Part shown: positions 1 through 6,264 of the stretch, in pieces
Layout of the letters: every line of letters starts with the position of its first letter
Position numbering within the stretch: position 1 is the first letter of the stretch
DNA from: Flavobacterium sp. UBA807
GTDB lineage: Bacteria > Bacteroidota > Bacteroidia > Flavobacteriales > Flavobacteriaceae
Direction: 5' to 3'
Assembly: GCA_002296885.1 (NCBI GenBank)
Contig: DBIH01000168.1
Span: forward strand, 1 to 9,142
DNA: 9,142 bases
Made by a program: the position numbers and the translations under genes
The notes under the pieces: model-generated
Seen by the model: the letters and a program-made list of their open reading frames with translations, nothing else
What the model was told of the DNA's origin: nothing
Databases searched by the model: none

Positions 1-708
1 GGAAATCAGATTACATGGTTGGTCCTGCACAACAATGTTATCTGTCATCACAATCATTTCGTCCGAAAGCTGAATTGCCAAATCGATGTCATGTGTGGAA
101 AACAAAATACATTTATCGGTTTCGTGGGCTAATTTTTTCAGCAGCTTAAAAACTGAAACTTTGTGCAGAATGTCAAGATGCGTTGTTGGCTCATCAAGTA
201 TAATGATAGAAGTTTCCTGAGCCAAAGCTCTTGCAATCATCACTTTTTGTAATTGCCCGTCACTGATTTCATAATGTTTTTTTGTTGCCAAATGTTCAAT
301 TTGTGTGAGCTTCATCACTTCGTTTACTTTTTCCAAATCATTTGGCGAAAGCTTTCCAAGCCAGTTGGTATAAGGCTGTCTTCCCAAAGCAACCAATTCA
401 AAAACCGTCAGGTTGCTTGGCGGAAGTTTTTCTGTCAACACCAAGCTCAGGTTTTGTGCTAAAGTCAGAGGTGAAAAGTATTGTATATTCTTTCCATTCA
501 AAAAAACCGTTCCCGATAGTGGTTTCTGAATTCCGGTCAACGTTCGCAATAAAGTTGATTTCCCTATACCATTAGCACCAACAATCGTAATCAGTTTGCC
601 TTTCTCTAAGTTTAGATTTAGATTTTGAGCAATAATATTCTTCTCCATTTTGGTTTTGTAACCAATGGATAAATCTGAAGTAACTACTATGTTTTTATTC
701 AAACTCAT
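1..708 (-). CDS. btuD: Cobalamin ABC transporter ATP-binding protein, BtuD-like (3' end beyond window)
   Basis: This is the cytoplasmic ATPase that would power B12 import across the inner membrane with the permease encoded just upstream. The first 236 residues are present and the reading frame is open to the window edge, so the C-terminus is missing. Visible motifs are Walker A GANGIGKST (residues 44-52), an ABC signature ISDGQLQK (148-155), Walker B IIILDEPTTHLD (168-179) and the H-loop FSTHD (203-207). The stretch LVALGRQPYTNW (105-116) is typical of the FecE/BtuD/FepC group. The Q-loop position reads LVLTEK (89-94), without the usual glutamine, and the signature has Asp in place of the first Gly; I recall both as common in Bacteroidota homologues. 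The ATG at 708 overlaps the permease stop as ATGA, which implies translational coupling. The cobalamin substrate is inferred from the riboswitch nearby; by sequence alone iron-siderophore or heme would also fit. Confidence 0.88.
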   Translation of the reverse strand, partial: MSLNKNIVVTSDLSIGYKTKMEKNIIAQNLNLNLEKGKLITIVGANGIGKSTLLRTLTGIQKPLSGTVFLNGKNIQYFSPLTLAQNLSLVLTEKLPPSNLTVFELVALGRQPYTNWLGKLSPNDLEKVNEVMKLTQIEHLATKKHYEISDGQLQKVMIARALAQETSIIILDEPTTHLDILHKVSVFKLLKKLAHETDKCILFSTHDIDLAIQLSDEMIVMTDNIVVQDQPCNLIS

Positions 709-1730
709 GACTGGATACTTTTTTTCCTGACAATCAGCCAAATCACGATTGGAGCACCAACAAGCGAGGTTATGGCGTTTATTGGCAAAGTAAATTCCAT
801 TCCCGGCATTTGTGAAATTAAATCACACAGCAGCATTATGATAGAGCCGATTAGAATTGTACCGAAGAAAAGTGTTTTATGATTGCTCGTCTGGAAAACC
901 AGTTTTGTTAGATGAGGTACTGCTAATCCAACAAAGGCAATTGGCCCGACAAAGGCAGTAATGCTTCCGGTTAAAATGCTGGTCGAGAATATGATAGTGT
1001 ACTTTGTTCTTTTGAAATTCAGTCCCATGCTTTTTGCATAGTTTTCACCCAACAATAAGGCATTTAAAGGTTTTAATGAAAAGATGCTAAGGGAAACACC
1101 AATAACAACCGTAACAATCAAAAAAGTAATGTTATTCCATGACATGTTTCCAATACTTCCCATCGACCAGAATGTGTATTTCTGTAATTGCTCGGCGGTG
1201 CTGAAATACGTCAGGACATTCACAATTGCACTTGTAAAACTGCTGAACATTAATCCAACAATTAGGATCGACATCACATCTTTTAAATGATTTGAAACCA
1301 AAACAATCAAAAGCAAAACCAATAAACTTCCGATACAGGAAGCTAAAATAATTCCATAAGAAGAAATGAAAAATCCAGCCAAAGCCGTAGGAAGAAATCC
1401 GGCACCAAGTATCACAAATGCCACACCTAAGCTCGAACCTGAACTCAAGCCTAAAACATAGGGTCCAGCTAGTGGATTCCTGAAAAAGGTTTGCATCAGT
1501 AAACCGCTTATTGAAAGTGCAACGCCGACTAAAACAGCCGTAATCGCTTTAGGCAAGCGATAATTCACAATGATATAATTCCAGGTTTCCTTACTGGCAT
1601 TGGAGCCCATCAATGATTTAAAAACTTCTTTAACCGGAATTGTGACCTGACCAAAAGAAATATTCAAAAGCAGTGTCAGCAGCAAAGCAATTGACAGCAC
1701 GGAGAATAATATGACGTTTCGGTTTTTCAA
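705..1730 (-). CDS. btuC: Cobalamin ABC transporter permease, BtuC/FecCD family
   Basis: This 341-residue inner-membrane permease has about ten hydrophobic segments, the usual size for the FecCD/BtuC family, and would act as a homodimer with the ATPase. Family hallmarks are NPLAGPYVLGLSSG (85-98), the cytoplasmic coupling-helix region GPIAFVGLAVPHLTKLVF (262-279) and the C-terminal LPINAITSLVGAPIVIWL (315-332). The start is a TTG that follows the TAG stop of the binding-protein gene directly and in the same frame. No in-frame ATG lies near, and the residues KNRN before the first membrane helix look like a natural N-terminus, so TTG is the best start. Translation is probably coupled to the gene before it. 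The 3' end overlaps the ATPase start by four bases. Specificity for cobalamin is inferred from context. Confidence 0.9.
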   Translation of the reverse strand: MKNRNVILFSVLSIALLLTLLLNISFGQVTIPVKEVFKSLMGSNASKETWNYIIVNYRLPKAITAVLVGVALSISGLLMQTFFRNPLAGPYVLGLSSGSSLGVAFVILGAGFLPTALAGFFISSYGIILASCIGSLLVLLLIVLVSNHLKDVMSILIVGLMFSSFTSAIVNVLTYFSTAEQLQKYTFWSMGSIGNMSWNNITFLIVTVVIGVSLSIFSLKPLNALLLGENYAKSMGLNFKRTKYTIIFSTSILTGSITAFVGPIAFVGLAVPHLTKLVFQTSNHKTLFFGTILIGSIIMLLCDLISQMPGMEFTLPINAITSLVGAPIVIWLIVRKKSIQS

Positions 1731-2867
1731 CTATTTTAATTTTTCAAAGAAAAAAGGCTGGTAACCACGTAGCAATTCGGGATGCAAAATCTTGACAAGG
1801 TCTTTCATCACAAGGTCAGGGCGGTTTGGTGCTAATTCGTAATAAAGAATGCCGCCTGTTTTTCCTTTTTTCCTTGTGAACGAATATACATTTTTATTTG
1901 CAAAAGCATCAAATTGGGCATAATGTGGATTGGCATCAGTCATTTCCTTTAATGTTGAAAACTGTCCGGAAGTTATCCAGATGTTGGCATTTTTAGCTTT
2001 TTCAAAAACAGTTTCAAATGACAAAGATAAACTTCCGGTTCCACTGGTTTCTTTCCACAAATAATCGCTTTTGGCTTCTTTGAGCATCAGGCTTCCCCAG
2101 CTTGTTCCTTTAGGAAGATACCAACGGTCTTCAAACATATCACCAGCAAGAACGGTTGGAGTAGTGGTAGCTCTTTTTGCAATTTGGATAGTCTTTAAAT
2201 AATCTTTTTCGATTTTGGTAAACAGTTCATCAGCTTGTTTTTGCTTGCCATATAAAGCACCGAAAAACTTAATCCATTCCGCTTTTCCCAATGGAGTTTC
2301 TTCGTTCCAGTCGCCGTTAAGCATCACTTTTAAACCACTTTTCTGCAAATTATCTAAAGACGGATTGTTGTTGTCAATGCCATAGCCAATGATAACGTCA
2401 GGTTGCAGATCGAGTAAAACTTCAATATTCAGCGATTGATTATTTCCAAGTTCCTTTATTTTTTTTGCATCAATGAGCGCACGAACTTTTTCAGAAGAAA
2501 TATAATTAAGGTTTGGAAAACCGATCAATGATTTTTCTACGTTGAGCATTTCAAGTGACGGAATATGTGTTGTTGAGGTAACTACGATCTTATTAATCGG
2601 AATTGGGATAACCGGATTCTTTTTTAAGCTGTCGGGTATAATTCCGTTTTTTTCTTTCAGAATGTAAGTATAGTTTTTGGTAGCTTTTGGCCAGGGATTT
2701 TTAACTGTTACGACCGAATAACCGGAATAATTTTCAATCGAAAAACCTTTGGCATAGTGAACTGTATTTTTATGAGATGTAACTGTTTCTGGCTTTGTTT
2801 CGTTTTTGCATTTAATGAACAAAAAGGGAATTAGTGTTAAAAATAAGGCGCTGCGAAAGATTTTCAT
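1731..2867 (-). CDS. btuF: Cobalamin-binding periplasmic protein, BtuF-like
   Basis: This 378-residue substrate-binding protein would capture B12 in the periplasm and deliver it to the permease. It has an N-terminal hydrophobic signal (residues 4-19) followed by Cys20, which suggests a lipoprotein, although the residue before the cysteine is Lys (FLFIKC), unusual for a lipobox. The body fits the two-lobed class III binding-protein fold: INKIVVTSTTHIPSLEML (91-108) opens the first lobe, LLDLQPDVIIGYG (151-163) is the typical LxPDxVI motif, and the C-terminal part holds AKNANIWITSG (291-301) and ELAPNRPDLVMKDL (344-357). The ATG at 2867 is preferred over a TTG at 2870 one codon upstream. It is the first gene of a minus-strand operon with the permease and ATPase, and it is transcribed away from the riboswitch-controlled receptor gene. 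Cobalamin as ligand is inferred from that neighbour. Confidence 0.85.
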   Translation of the reverse strand: MKIFRSALFLTLIPFLFIKCKNETKPETVTSHKNTVHYAKGFSIENYSGYSVVTVKNPWPKATKNYTYILKEKNGIIPDSLKKNPVIPIPINKIVVTSTTHIPSLEMLNVEKSLIGFPNLNYISSEKVRALIDAKKIKELGNNQSLNIEVLLDLQPDVIIGYGIDNNNPSLDNLQKSGLKVMLNGDWNEETPLGKAEWIKFFGALYGKQKQADELFTKIEKDYLKTIQIAKRATTTPTVLAGDMFEDRWYLPKGTSWGSLMLKEAKSDYLWKETSGTGSLSLSFETVFEKAKNANIWITSGQFSTLKEMTDANPHYAQFDAFANKNVYSFTRKKGKTGGILYYELAPNRPDLVMKDLVKILHPELLRGYQPFFFEKLK

Positions 2868-2881
2868 CAAATTGTTTTTTA

Positions 2882-2889
2882 CAAAAGTA
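2882..2889 (-). promoter_or_regulatory. Bacteroidota -7 element for the btuFCD operon
   Basis: Read on the minus strand this is TACTTTTG, a full match to the Bacteroidota -7 consensus TAnnTTTG. Transcription would start around 2875-2877, giving a leader of only about 8-10 bases before the ATG at 2867. I see no convincing TTTG/TTG -33 box at the expected distance upstream, so the call is moderate. Confidence 0.5.
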
Positions 2890-2921
2890 TTGTTTTGTTT
2901 TTAATTAATACTTTACATTTG
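2890..2921 (+). promoter_or_regulatory. Bacteroidota promoter for the cobalamin riboswitch and btuB
   Basis: TACATTTG at 2914-2921 matches the -7 consensus TAnnTTTG. TTG at 2890-2892 lies 21 bases upstream, and another TTG at 2895-2897 lies 16 bases upstream; either can serve as the -33 box. Transcription starting about 5-7 bases past the element would begin at 2926-2928, exactly where the riboswitch P1 stem begins, which supports the call. Confidence 0.7.
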
Positions 2922-2926
2922 CACCC

Positions 2927-3106
2927 GAATTGAGGTTGTGATTTTTGTTTTCAAAATCGCATTAAAAGGGAATTTGGATAAATACCAAAGCTGTTCCCGC
3001 AACTGTAAGCTACAAAGCTTGTTGTTATCTGCAAAACCATTGTCTCGTCAGAAGACGAGATGAGAAGGTCGACAACAAGACGCAAGCCAGGAAACCTGCC
3101 CAATTC
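2927..3106 (+). promoter_or_regulatory. Cobalamin riboswitch aptamer (AdoCbl/B12 family)
   Basis: The RNA carries the conserved cobalamin-riboswitch core: AAAAGGGAA, then CTGTTCCCGCAACTGTAA, then the B12 box GCAAGCCAGGAAACCTGCC (3082-3100). Stems can be drawn by hand. P1 is GAATTG 2927-2932 with CAATTC 3101-3106. P2 is 2937-2945 with 2953-2961. P3 is GGGAA 2968-2972 with TTCCC 2994-2998, continued by TTTGG 2973-2977 with CCAAA 2985-2989. A long arm pairs CTTGTTGTT 3018-3026 with 3071-3079, enclosing a 7-bp hairpin 3043-3049/3054-3060 with loop AGAA. CAGG 3088-3091 pairs with CCTG 3095-3098. It binds cobalamin and, from its place before a TonB-dependent receptor gene, should shut off receptor production when B12 is plentiful. 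Confidence 0.95.
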
Positions 3107-3199
3107 ATCTGAGTAACAAACTTTCGGGAAAAAAGGTTTGGGTATGGGTAAATTCTATGCTTTTCTCCCAGGATTATTTAAATTATTGTTGAATTTAAA
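3107..3199 (+). promoter_or_regulatory. Expression platform between the riboswitch and btuB
   Basis: Two mutually exclusive hairpins can form. Hairpin A pairs CAAACTTT 3117-3124 with 3133-3140. Hairpin B pairs 3126-3135 with 3160-3169 (nine of ten positions). A third, perfect 8-bp all-AU hairpin (TTTAAATT 3177-3184 with AATTTAAA 3192-3199) sits directly against the ATG at 3200. None is followed by a U-run, so I see no intrinsic terminator here and infer control at translation initiation. The SD-like AGGA at 3170-3173 is too far from the ATG to act as a normal ribosome binding site. Confidence 0.55.
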
Positions 3200-5140
3200 A
3201 TGAAAAAAGTATTTAAAATCAGTGCAGTTTTTGCATTGATAACTTCTTGTGCAATGGCACAGGAACAGGATTCTGTAAAAGTGAATCCGTTGAAAGAAGT
3301 GGTGATTTCGGACACCAAATTTGCACAGAGCAAAGAAAAATCGGGGAAAGTCATTGAAGTGATTTCGGCTAAAGATTTAGAAAAAAAATCGGGGCAGAGC
3401 CTCGCAACTGTTTTAAGCCAGATTGCCGGAATTGAAATAAACGGAAATCAATCGGCTAATGGAAAAAATCTGGGCTATTACATTCGTGGTGGTAAAAACC
3501 GTCAGGTGTTGATTTTGATTGACGGAATTCCGATGACGGATGCTTCAGGAATTAGTTTTGAATTTGATTTAAGGCTTTTGCCGATTGAGCAGGTTGAAAA
3601 AATTGAAATTATGAAAGGTGCGGCAAGCACGTTATACGGAACCGGCGCTGCAACAGGAGTAATCAATATTACATTGAAAAAATCCGCTAAAAAAGAAATT
3701 CAGGGCAATGCCTATGTGAATATTGGTTCGAATAATACTTCGGATAACCATCATTACAACGGACATGATTTTAATCAGGGACTTTCTGTAAGTGGTGATG
3801 TTAAAAAAGTGAATTATTTCGCTGGTTTTAACAGTACAGAAACCAAAGGAATGTCTCAGATAGCTGGCGAAAACTACGAGCCGGATAGTTTTTCGAGACA
3901 AAATCTTTTGGGAAAAGTTGGTTTTAAAGCGACCAATAAATTTTCGTTAGATTTCTTCGGGGGTTATGACAAAATCAAAAACGATTACGATATGACTTTT
4001 GACAATACAGGTTTTGATGATACCGATGAGAATGTTACGACATCTGAACAAATCCGTTTTGGGTTTTCTCCAAAATACAAATACAAAAAAGGTGAGTTTG
4101 TTTTGAATTCTGGTTTTACCAAAATCACACGCGATTATAATGAACTGAATACTTTTTCAAACACTACTGACAACTCGGTTTATAGCTCAAGAAGTATTGT
4201 TTTGGATGGATTTAACAGATACAATTTCAGCAAACAGTTGTTTTTTGTTTTAGGAGCAAATTATCAGTTTGATGATATGAAAAGCAAAACGCCATTCAGC
4301 ACAATTTCAAATGAAAGCACCAAGTTCAATATCATTGACGGATACACGACTTTGGTTTATAACTCTGATTCTGGCTTTAACCTCAATGCCGGAGCAAGAT
4401 TGAATAATCATAGCGCTTATGGGAATAATTTTGTTTACAATATTAATCCGTCATACAACTTCAAGACTTCGTTTCCTCTGAAAGTTTTGGCATCATACAG
4501 CACAGCTTTTGTGACGCCAAGTTTGTATCAATTGTATTCTGAATATGGCAATGCTAATTTAACTCCGGAAAAAAATGCAACGGTTGAAGCTGGTTTTGAA
4601 ACCGAATTGGTTAACAAAAAAGTAAGGCTGAACGCTGTTGCGTTCTTTAGAAACCAAACCAATGCAATTGATTTTTATTTTAACTCTTCGACCTTTCAAG
4701 CTTATTATGTCAACATAAATGGAGAAACCAAAGCAAAAGGTGTTGAGGCTTCTTTGAACATAGCGATAACATCTAAATTACAATTAAACGGGAACTATAC
4801 ATTTACGCAGGTTGATAAAGCTTTGGACAGACTGATTCCAAAACATAAAACGAATGCCGCACTGAATTTCCAACCAACTTCAAGAACATTTTTGAGCGTA
4901 GATTACCAATATTTTGATGCCCGATACGATGCCTTTTTTGATGGAAATACTTTTGGCATTGTGACGACTAAATTAGGCTCATACCAATTGGTAAATGCTT
5001 TAATTAAATATGAATTAATCAAAAGCGGTTTGACCATTTTTGGAGCCGCCGCTAATATTTTTAATAAAGAATTTGTCGAGACAGTTGGTTATTCAACCCG
5101 GGGAAGAAATTTTAAACTGGGATTGAATATTGTATTATAA
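3200..5140 (+). CDS. btuB: TonB-dependent outer-membrane cobalamin receptor, BtuB-like
   Basis: This 646-residue protein is the outer-membrane gate for B12, drawing energy from TonB-ExbB-ExbD. A signal peptide covers residues 1-20, with likely cleavage at AMA/Q, although ITSC ending at Cys17 also reads as a lipobox. A TonB-box-like stretch LKEVVISDT (31-39) follows. The plug domain (about 45-160) shows SLATVLSQIAGIEING, YYIRGGKNRQVLILIDGIPM and the hallmark VEKIEIMKGAASTLYGTGAA, then VINITLKKS. The rest is a 22-strand-type barrel, with NLTPEKNATVEAGFE in the middle and the C-terminal NIFNKEFVETVGYSTRGRNF. The length is close to E. coli BtuB. There is no carboxypeptidase-like N-terminal extension, so it is not a SusC-type protein. 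The cobalamin riboswitch directly upstream gives the substrate. The gene appears monocistronic, with a terminator 9 bases after the stop. Confidence 0.92.
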   Translation: MKKVFKISAVFALITSCAMAQEQDSVKVNPLKEVVISDTKFAQSKEKSGKVIEVISAKDLEKKSGQSLATVLSQIAGIEINGNQSANGKNLGYYIRGGKNRQVLILIDGIPMTDASGISFEFDLRLLPIEQVEKIEIMKGAASTLYGTGAATGVINITLKKSAKKEIQGNAYVNIGSNNTSDNHHYNGHDFNQGLSVSGDVKKVNYFAGFNSTETKGMSQIAGENYEPDSFSRQNLLGKVGFKATNKFSLDFFGGYDKIKNDYDMTFDNTGFDDTDENVTTSEQIRFGFSPKYKYKKGEFVLNSGFTKITRDYNELNTFSNTTDNSVYSSRSIVLDGFNRYNFSKQLFFVLGANYQFDDMKSKTPFSTISNESTKFNIIDGYTTLVYNSDSGFNLNAGARLNNHSAYGNNFVYNINPSYNFKTSFPLKVLASYSTAFVTPSLYQLYSEYGNANLTPEKNATVEAGFETELVNKKVRLNAVAFFRNQTNAIDFYFNSSTFQAYYVNINGETKAKGVEASLNIAITSKLQLNGNYTFTQVDKALDRLIPKHKTNAALNFQPTSRTFLSVDYQYFDARYDAFFDGNTFGIVTTKLGSYQLVNALIKYELIKSGLTIFGAAANIFNKEFVETVGYSTRGRNFKLGLNIVL

Positions 5141-5149
5141 TTAAAAATC

Positions 5150-5181
5150 AAAGCACTCGAAAGGGTGCTTTTTTATTTTTT
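5150..5181 (+). terminator. Intrinsic terminator after btuB
   Basis: AAAGCACTC (5150-5158) pairs with GGGTGCTTT (5163-5171) around a GAAA tetraloop, nine pairs including one G-U. A T-rich tract broken by a single A runs through 5181. It separates the B12 receptor from the sigma-factor operon. Confidence 0.92.
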
Positions 5182-5235
5182 AGATGGAAACCGATTTTAA
5201 ACAAGTACAAAATAAATTCAGTAGTTTAGATTAAT

Positions 5236-5265
5236 AATTTTATTTTCTCTGTAACAAATAAAATT
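5236..5265. repeat. Perfect 10-bp inverted repeat flanking the ECF -35 element
   Basis: AATTTTATTT (5236-5245) is the exact reverse complement of AAATAAAATT (5256-5265), with a 10-base spacer that contains the -35 motif TGTAAC. The half-site centres are 20 bp apart, about two helical turns, as an operator for a dimeric regulator would be. The arms are almost pure A/T in an A/T-rich intergenic region, so chance is a real alternative. Confidence 0.4.
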
Positions 5266-5275
5266 GTTGTTCGTC
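5250..5275 (+). promoter_or_regulatory. ECF-sigma-type promoter, probably autoregulatory
   Basis: TGTAAC (5250-5255) and CGTC (5272-5275) are separated by exactly 16 bases. This resembles the -35 AAC / -10 CGTC promoters recognised by many ECF sigma factors, which commonly control their own operon. Start of transcription would fall near 5280-5284, leaving about 26-30 bases of leader before the sigma gene ATG at 5310. No TAnnTTTG housekeeping element was seen at this position. Confidence 0.7.
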
Positions 5276-5309
5276 TCGACTTTATAATCAACAACCAAAA
5301 CCAATATCA

Positions 5310-5825
5310 ATGAATCAAAACGAGTTCATGCAGCTTGTAAATCCATTTAAGGATAAACTTTTTCGGGTAGCGAAGCGTTTACTCGTCAGCACCGAAGAAG
5401 CCGAAGATGCAACTCAGGAAGTTCTGGTGAAATTGTGGAATAAGAATGAAAGTCTGGAAGAGTACAGAAATGTTGAAGCTGTCGCGATGACAATGACAAA
5501 AAATTATTGTTTAGACCAATTGAAGTCGAAACGAGCTGGTAACATGAGAATTGTCCACAATAATTTCACTGATAGGGAAGCCAGCGTACAGCAAAAGATT
5601 GAAGACAGGGATAACTGGAATTGGGTCGAAAAGGTAATGAATGATTTGCCTGAACAACAAAAGTTGATAGTTCAGATGCGCGACATTGAAGAAATGGAAT
5701 TTGAGGAAATCAGCAATGTTTTGGAAATGAATGAACAGGCAATCCGTACGGCGTTGTCGAGAGCAAGAAAAGTAATAAGAGAAAAAATGATAAAAACACA
5801 TCATTATGGAATTGGACAGAATTGA
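5310..5825 (+). CDS. ECF-type RNA polymerase sigma factor
   Basis: This 171-residue protein is a two-domain sigma-70 family factor of the extracytoplasmic-function type. Region 2 lies at about 7-75, with FKDKLFRVAKRLL and the core-binding/-10 segment STEEAEDATQEVLVKLW (27-43). Region 4 lies at about 104-160, with LPEQQKLIVQMRDIEEMEFEEIS and the recognition helix NEQAIRTALSRARKVIREKM (141-160). It would redirect RNA polymerase to a small regulon. The preceding TGTAAC-N16-CGTC element suggests that it activates its own operon. The last 20 bases overlap the next gene, the usual arrangement for a sigma factor with its cognate anti-sigma factor. The regulon and inducing signal cannot be read from the sequence. 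No domain for an alternative function is visible, and the length is typical of the family. Confidence 0.93.
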   Translation: MNQNEFMQLVNPFKDKLFRVAKRLLVSTEEAEDATQEVLVKLWNKNESLEEYRNVEAVAMTMTKNYCLDQLKSKRAGNMRIVHNNFTDREASVQQKIEDRDNWNWVEKVMNDLPEQQKLIVQMRDIEEMEFEEISNVLEMNEQAIRTALSRARKVIREKMIKTHHYGIGQN

Positions 5826-6252
5826 AAAATTAGTAGAAAAATACTTCGAAGCAGAAACCAATATAGCCGAAGAAAAGGAATTGAAAGATTACTTTGCTTC
5901 ATCCGATGTTGCGCAGCATCTGGAACAATACAAACCAATATTCGGTTATGCTGTACAAGCAAAACAAGAACAGTTTAATGCGGTAATTCCATTAAAAATT
6001 AGACGTAAAAGACTAGTTTGGTTATCGGTTGCGGCTTCTGTTGCAGTTTTGCTTGGAGTGGGTTTGTTTACATTCAATAATTATAATCAGTCAAAATCGA
6101 GTGATTACGGAACTTATGATGATCCTGAAGTAGCGTTCAGGGAAACTCAGAAAGCGTTGGCTATGATTTCAGAACATGTAAACAAAGGCATCGGAAGTAT
6201 GAAATATTTAAATGAATACGAGCAATCAAAAAACAAAATTTTTAAAAAGTAA
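5806..6252 (+). CDS. Putative membrane-anchored anti-sigma factor (no zinc motif)
   Basis: This 148-residue protein starts inside the sigma-factor gene (20-base overlap). The N-terminal part (1-65) is charged and helical-looking, with the pattern YFEAETNIAEEKELKDYF (13-30) and HLEQYKPIFGYAVQ (38-51), which I recall from short proteins that follow ECF sigma genes in Bacteroidota. The segment KIRRKRL (64-70) precedes one hydrophobic helix (70-90). The basic flank fits the positive-inside rule, placing the N-terminus in the cytoplasm and residues 91-148 in the periplasm. The C-terminal part includes DDPEVAFRETQKALAMI (105-121). The role inferred is to hold the sigma factor at the membrane until a periplasmic signal arrives. 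It lacks the HxxxCxxC zinc motif of classical anti-sigma factors. Identification rests mainly on position and topology. Confidence 0.72.
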   Translation: MELDRIEKLVEKYFEAETNIAEEKELKDYFASSDVAQHLEQYKPIFGYAVQAKQEQFNAVIPLKIRRKRLVWLSVAASVAVLLGVGLFTFNNYNQSKSSDYGTYDDPEVAFRETQKALAMISEHVNKGIGSMKYLNEYEQSKNKIFKK

Positions 6253-6264
6253 GAATCAGAAATC

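Noticed and set aside
253..575. Two short plus-strand open frames (69 and 77 codons) over the ATPase gene
   Set aside because: They lie antisense to a clear ABC ATPase frame with all its motifs and have no recognisable domain, so they are shadows.
1084..1290. Plus-strand 68-codon open frame over the permease gene
   Set aside because: Antisense to a well-conserved permease segment; no domain or promoter seen.
705..2867. Iron-siderophore or heme ABC transporter
   Set aside because: Family motifs alone allow it, but the divergent receptor gene carries a clear cobalamin riboswitch, which favours B12. It cannot be fully excluded.
2868..2870. TTG as the start of btuF
   Set aside because: An ATG follows as the very next codon and gives a normal signal peptide, so ATG at 2867 is preferred.
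3170..3173. AGGA as a Shine-Dalgarno site for btuB
   Set aside because: It lies about 26 bases from the ATG, too far for normal use, and Bacteroidota rarely depend on such sites.
3632..3901. Minus-strand 89-codon open frame inside btuB
   Set aside because: Antisense to the plug/early barrel of the receptor and not like any protein I know.
5511..5861. Minus-strand 116-codon open frame across the sigma and anti-sigma genes
   Set aside because: Opposite to two genes with good family evidence; composition looks like a mirror translation.
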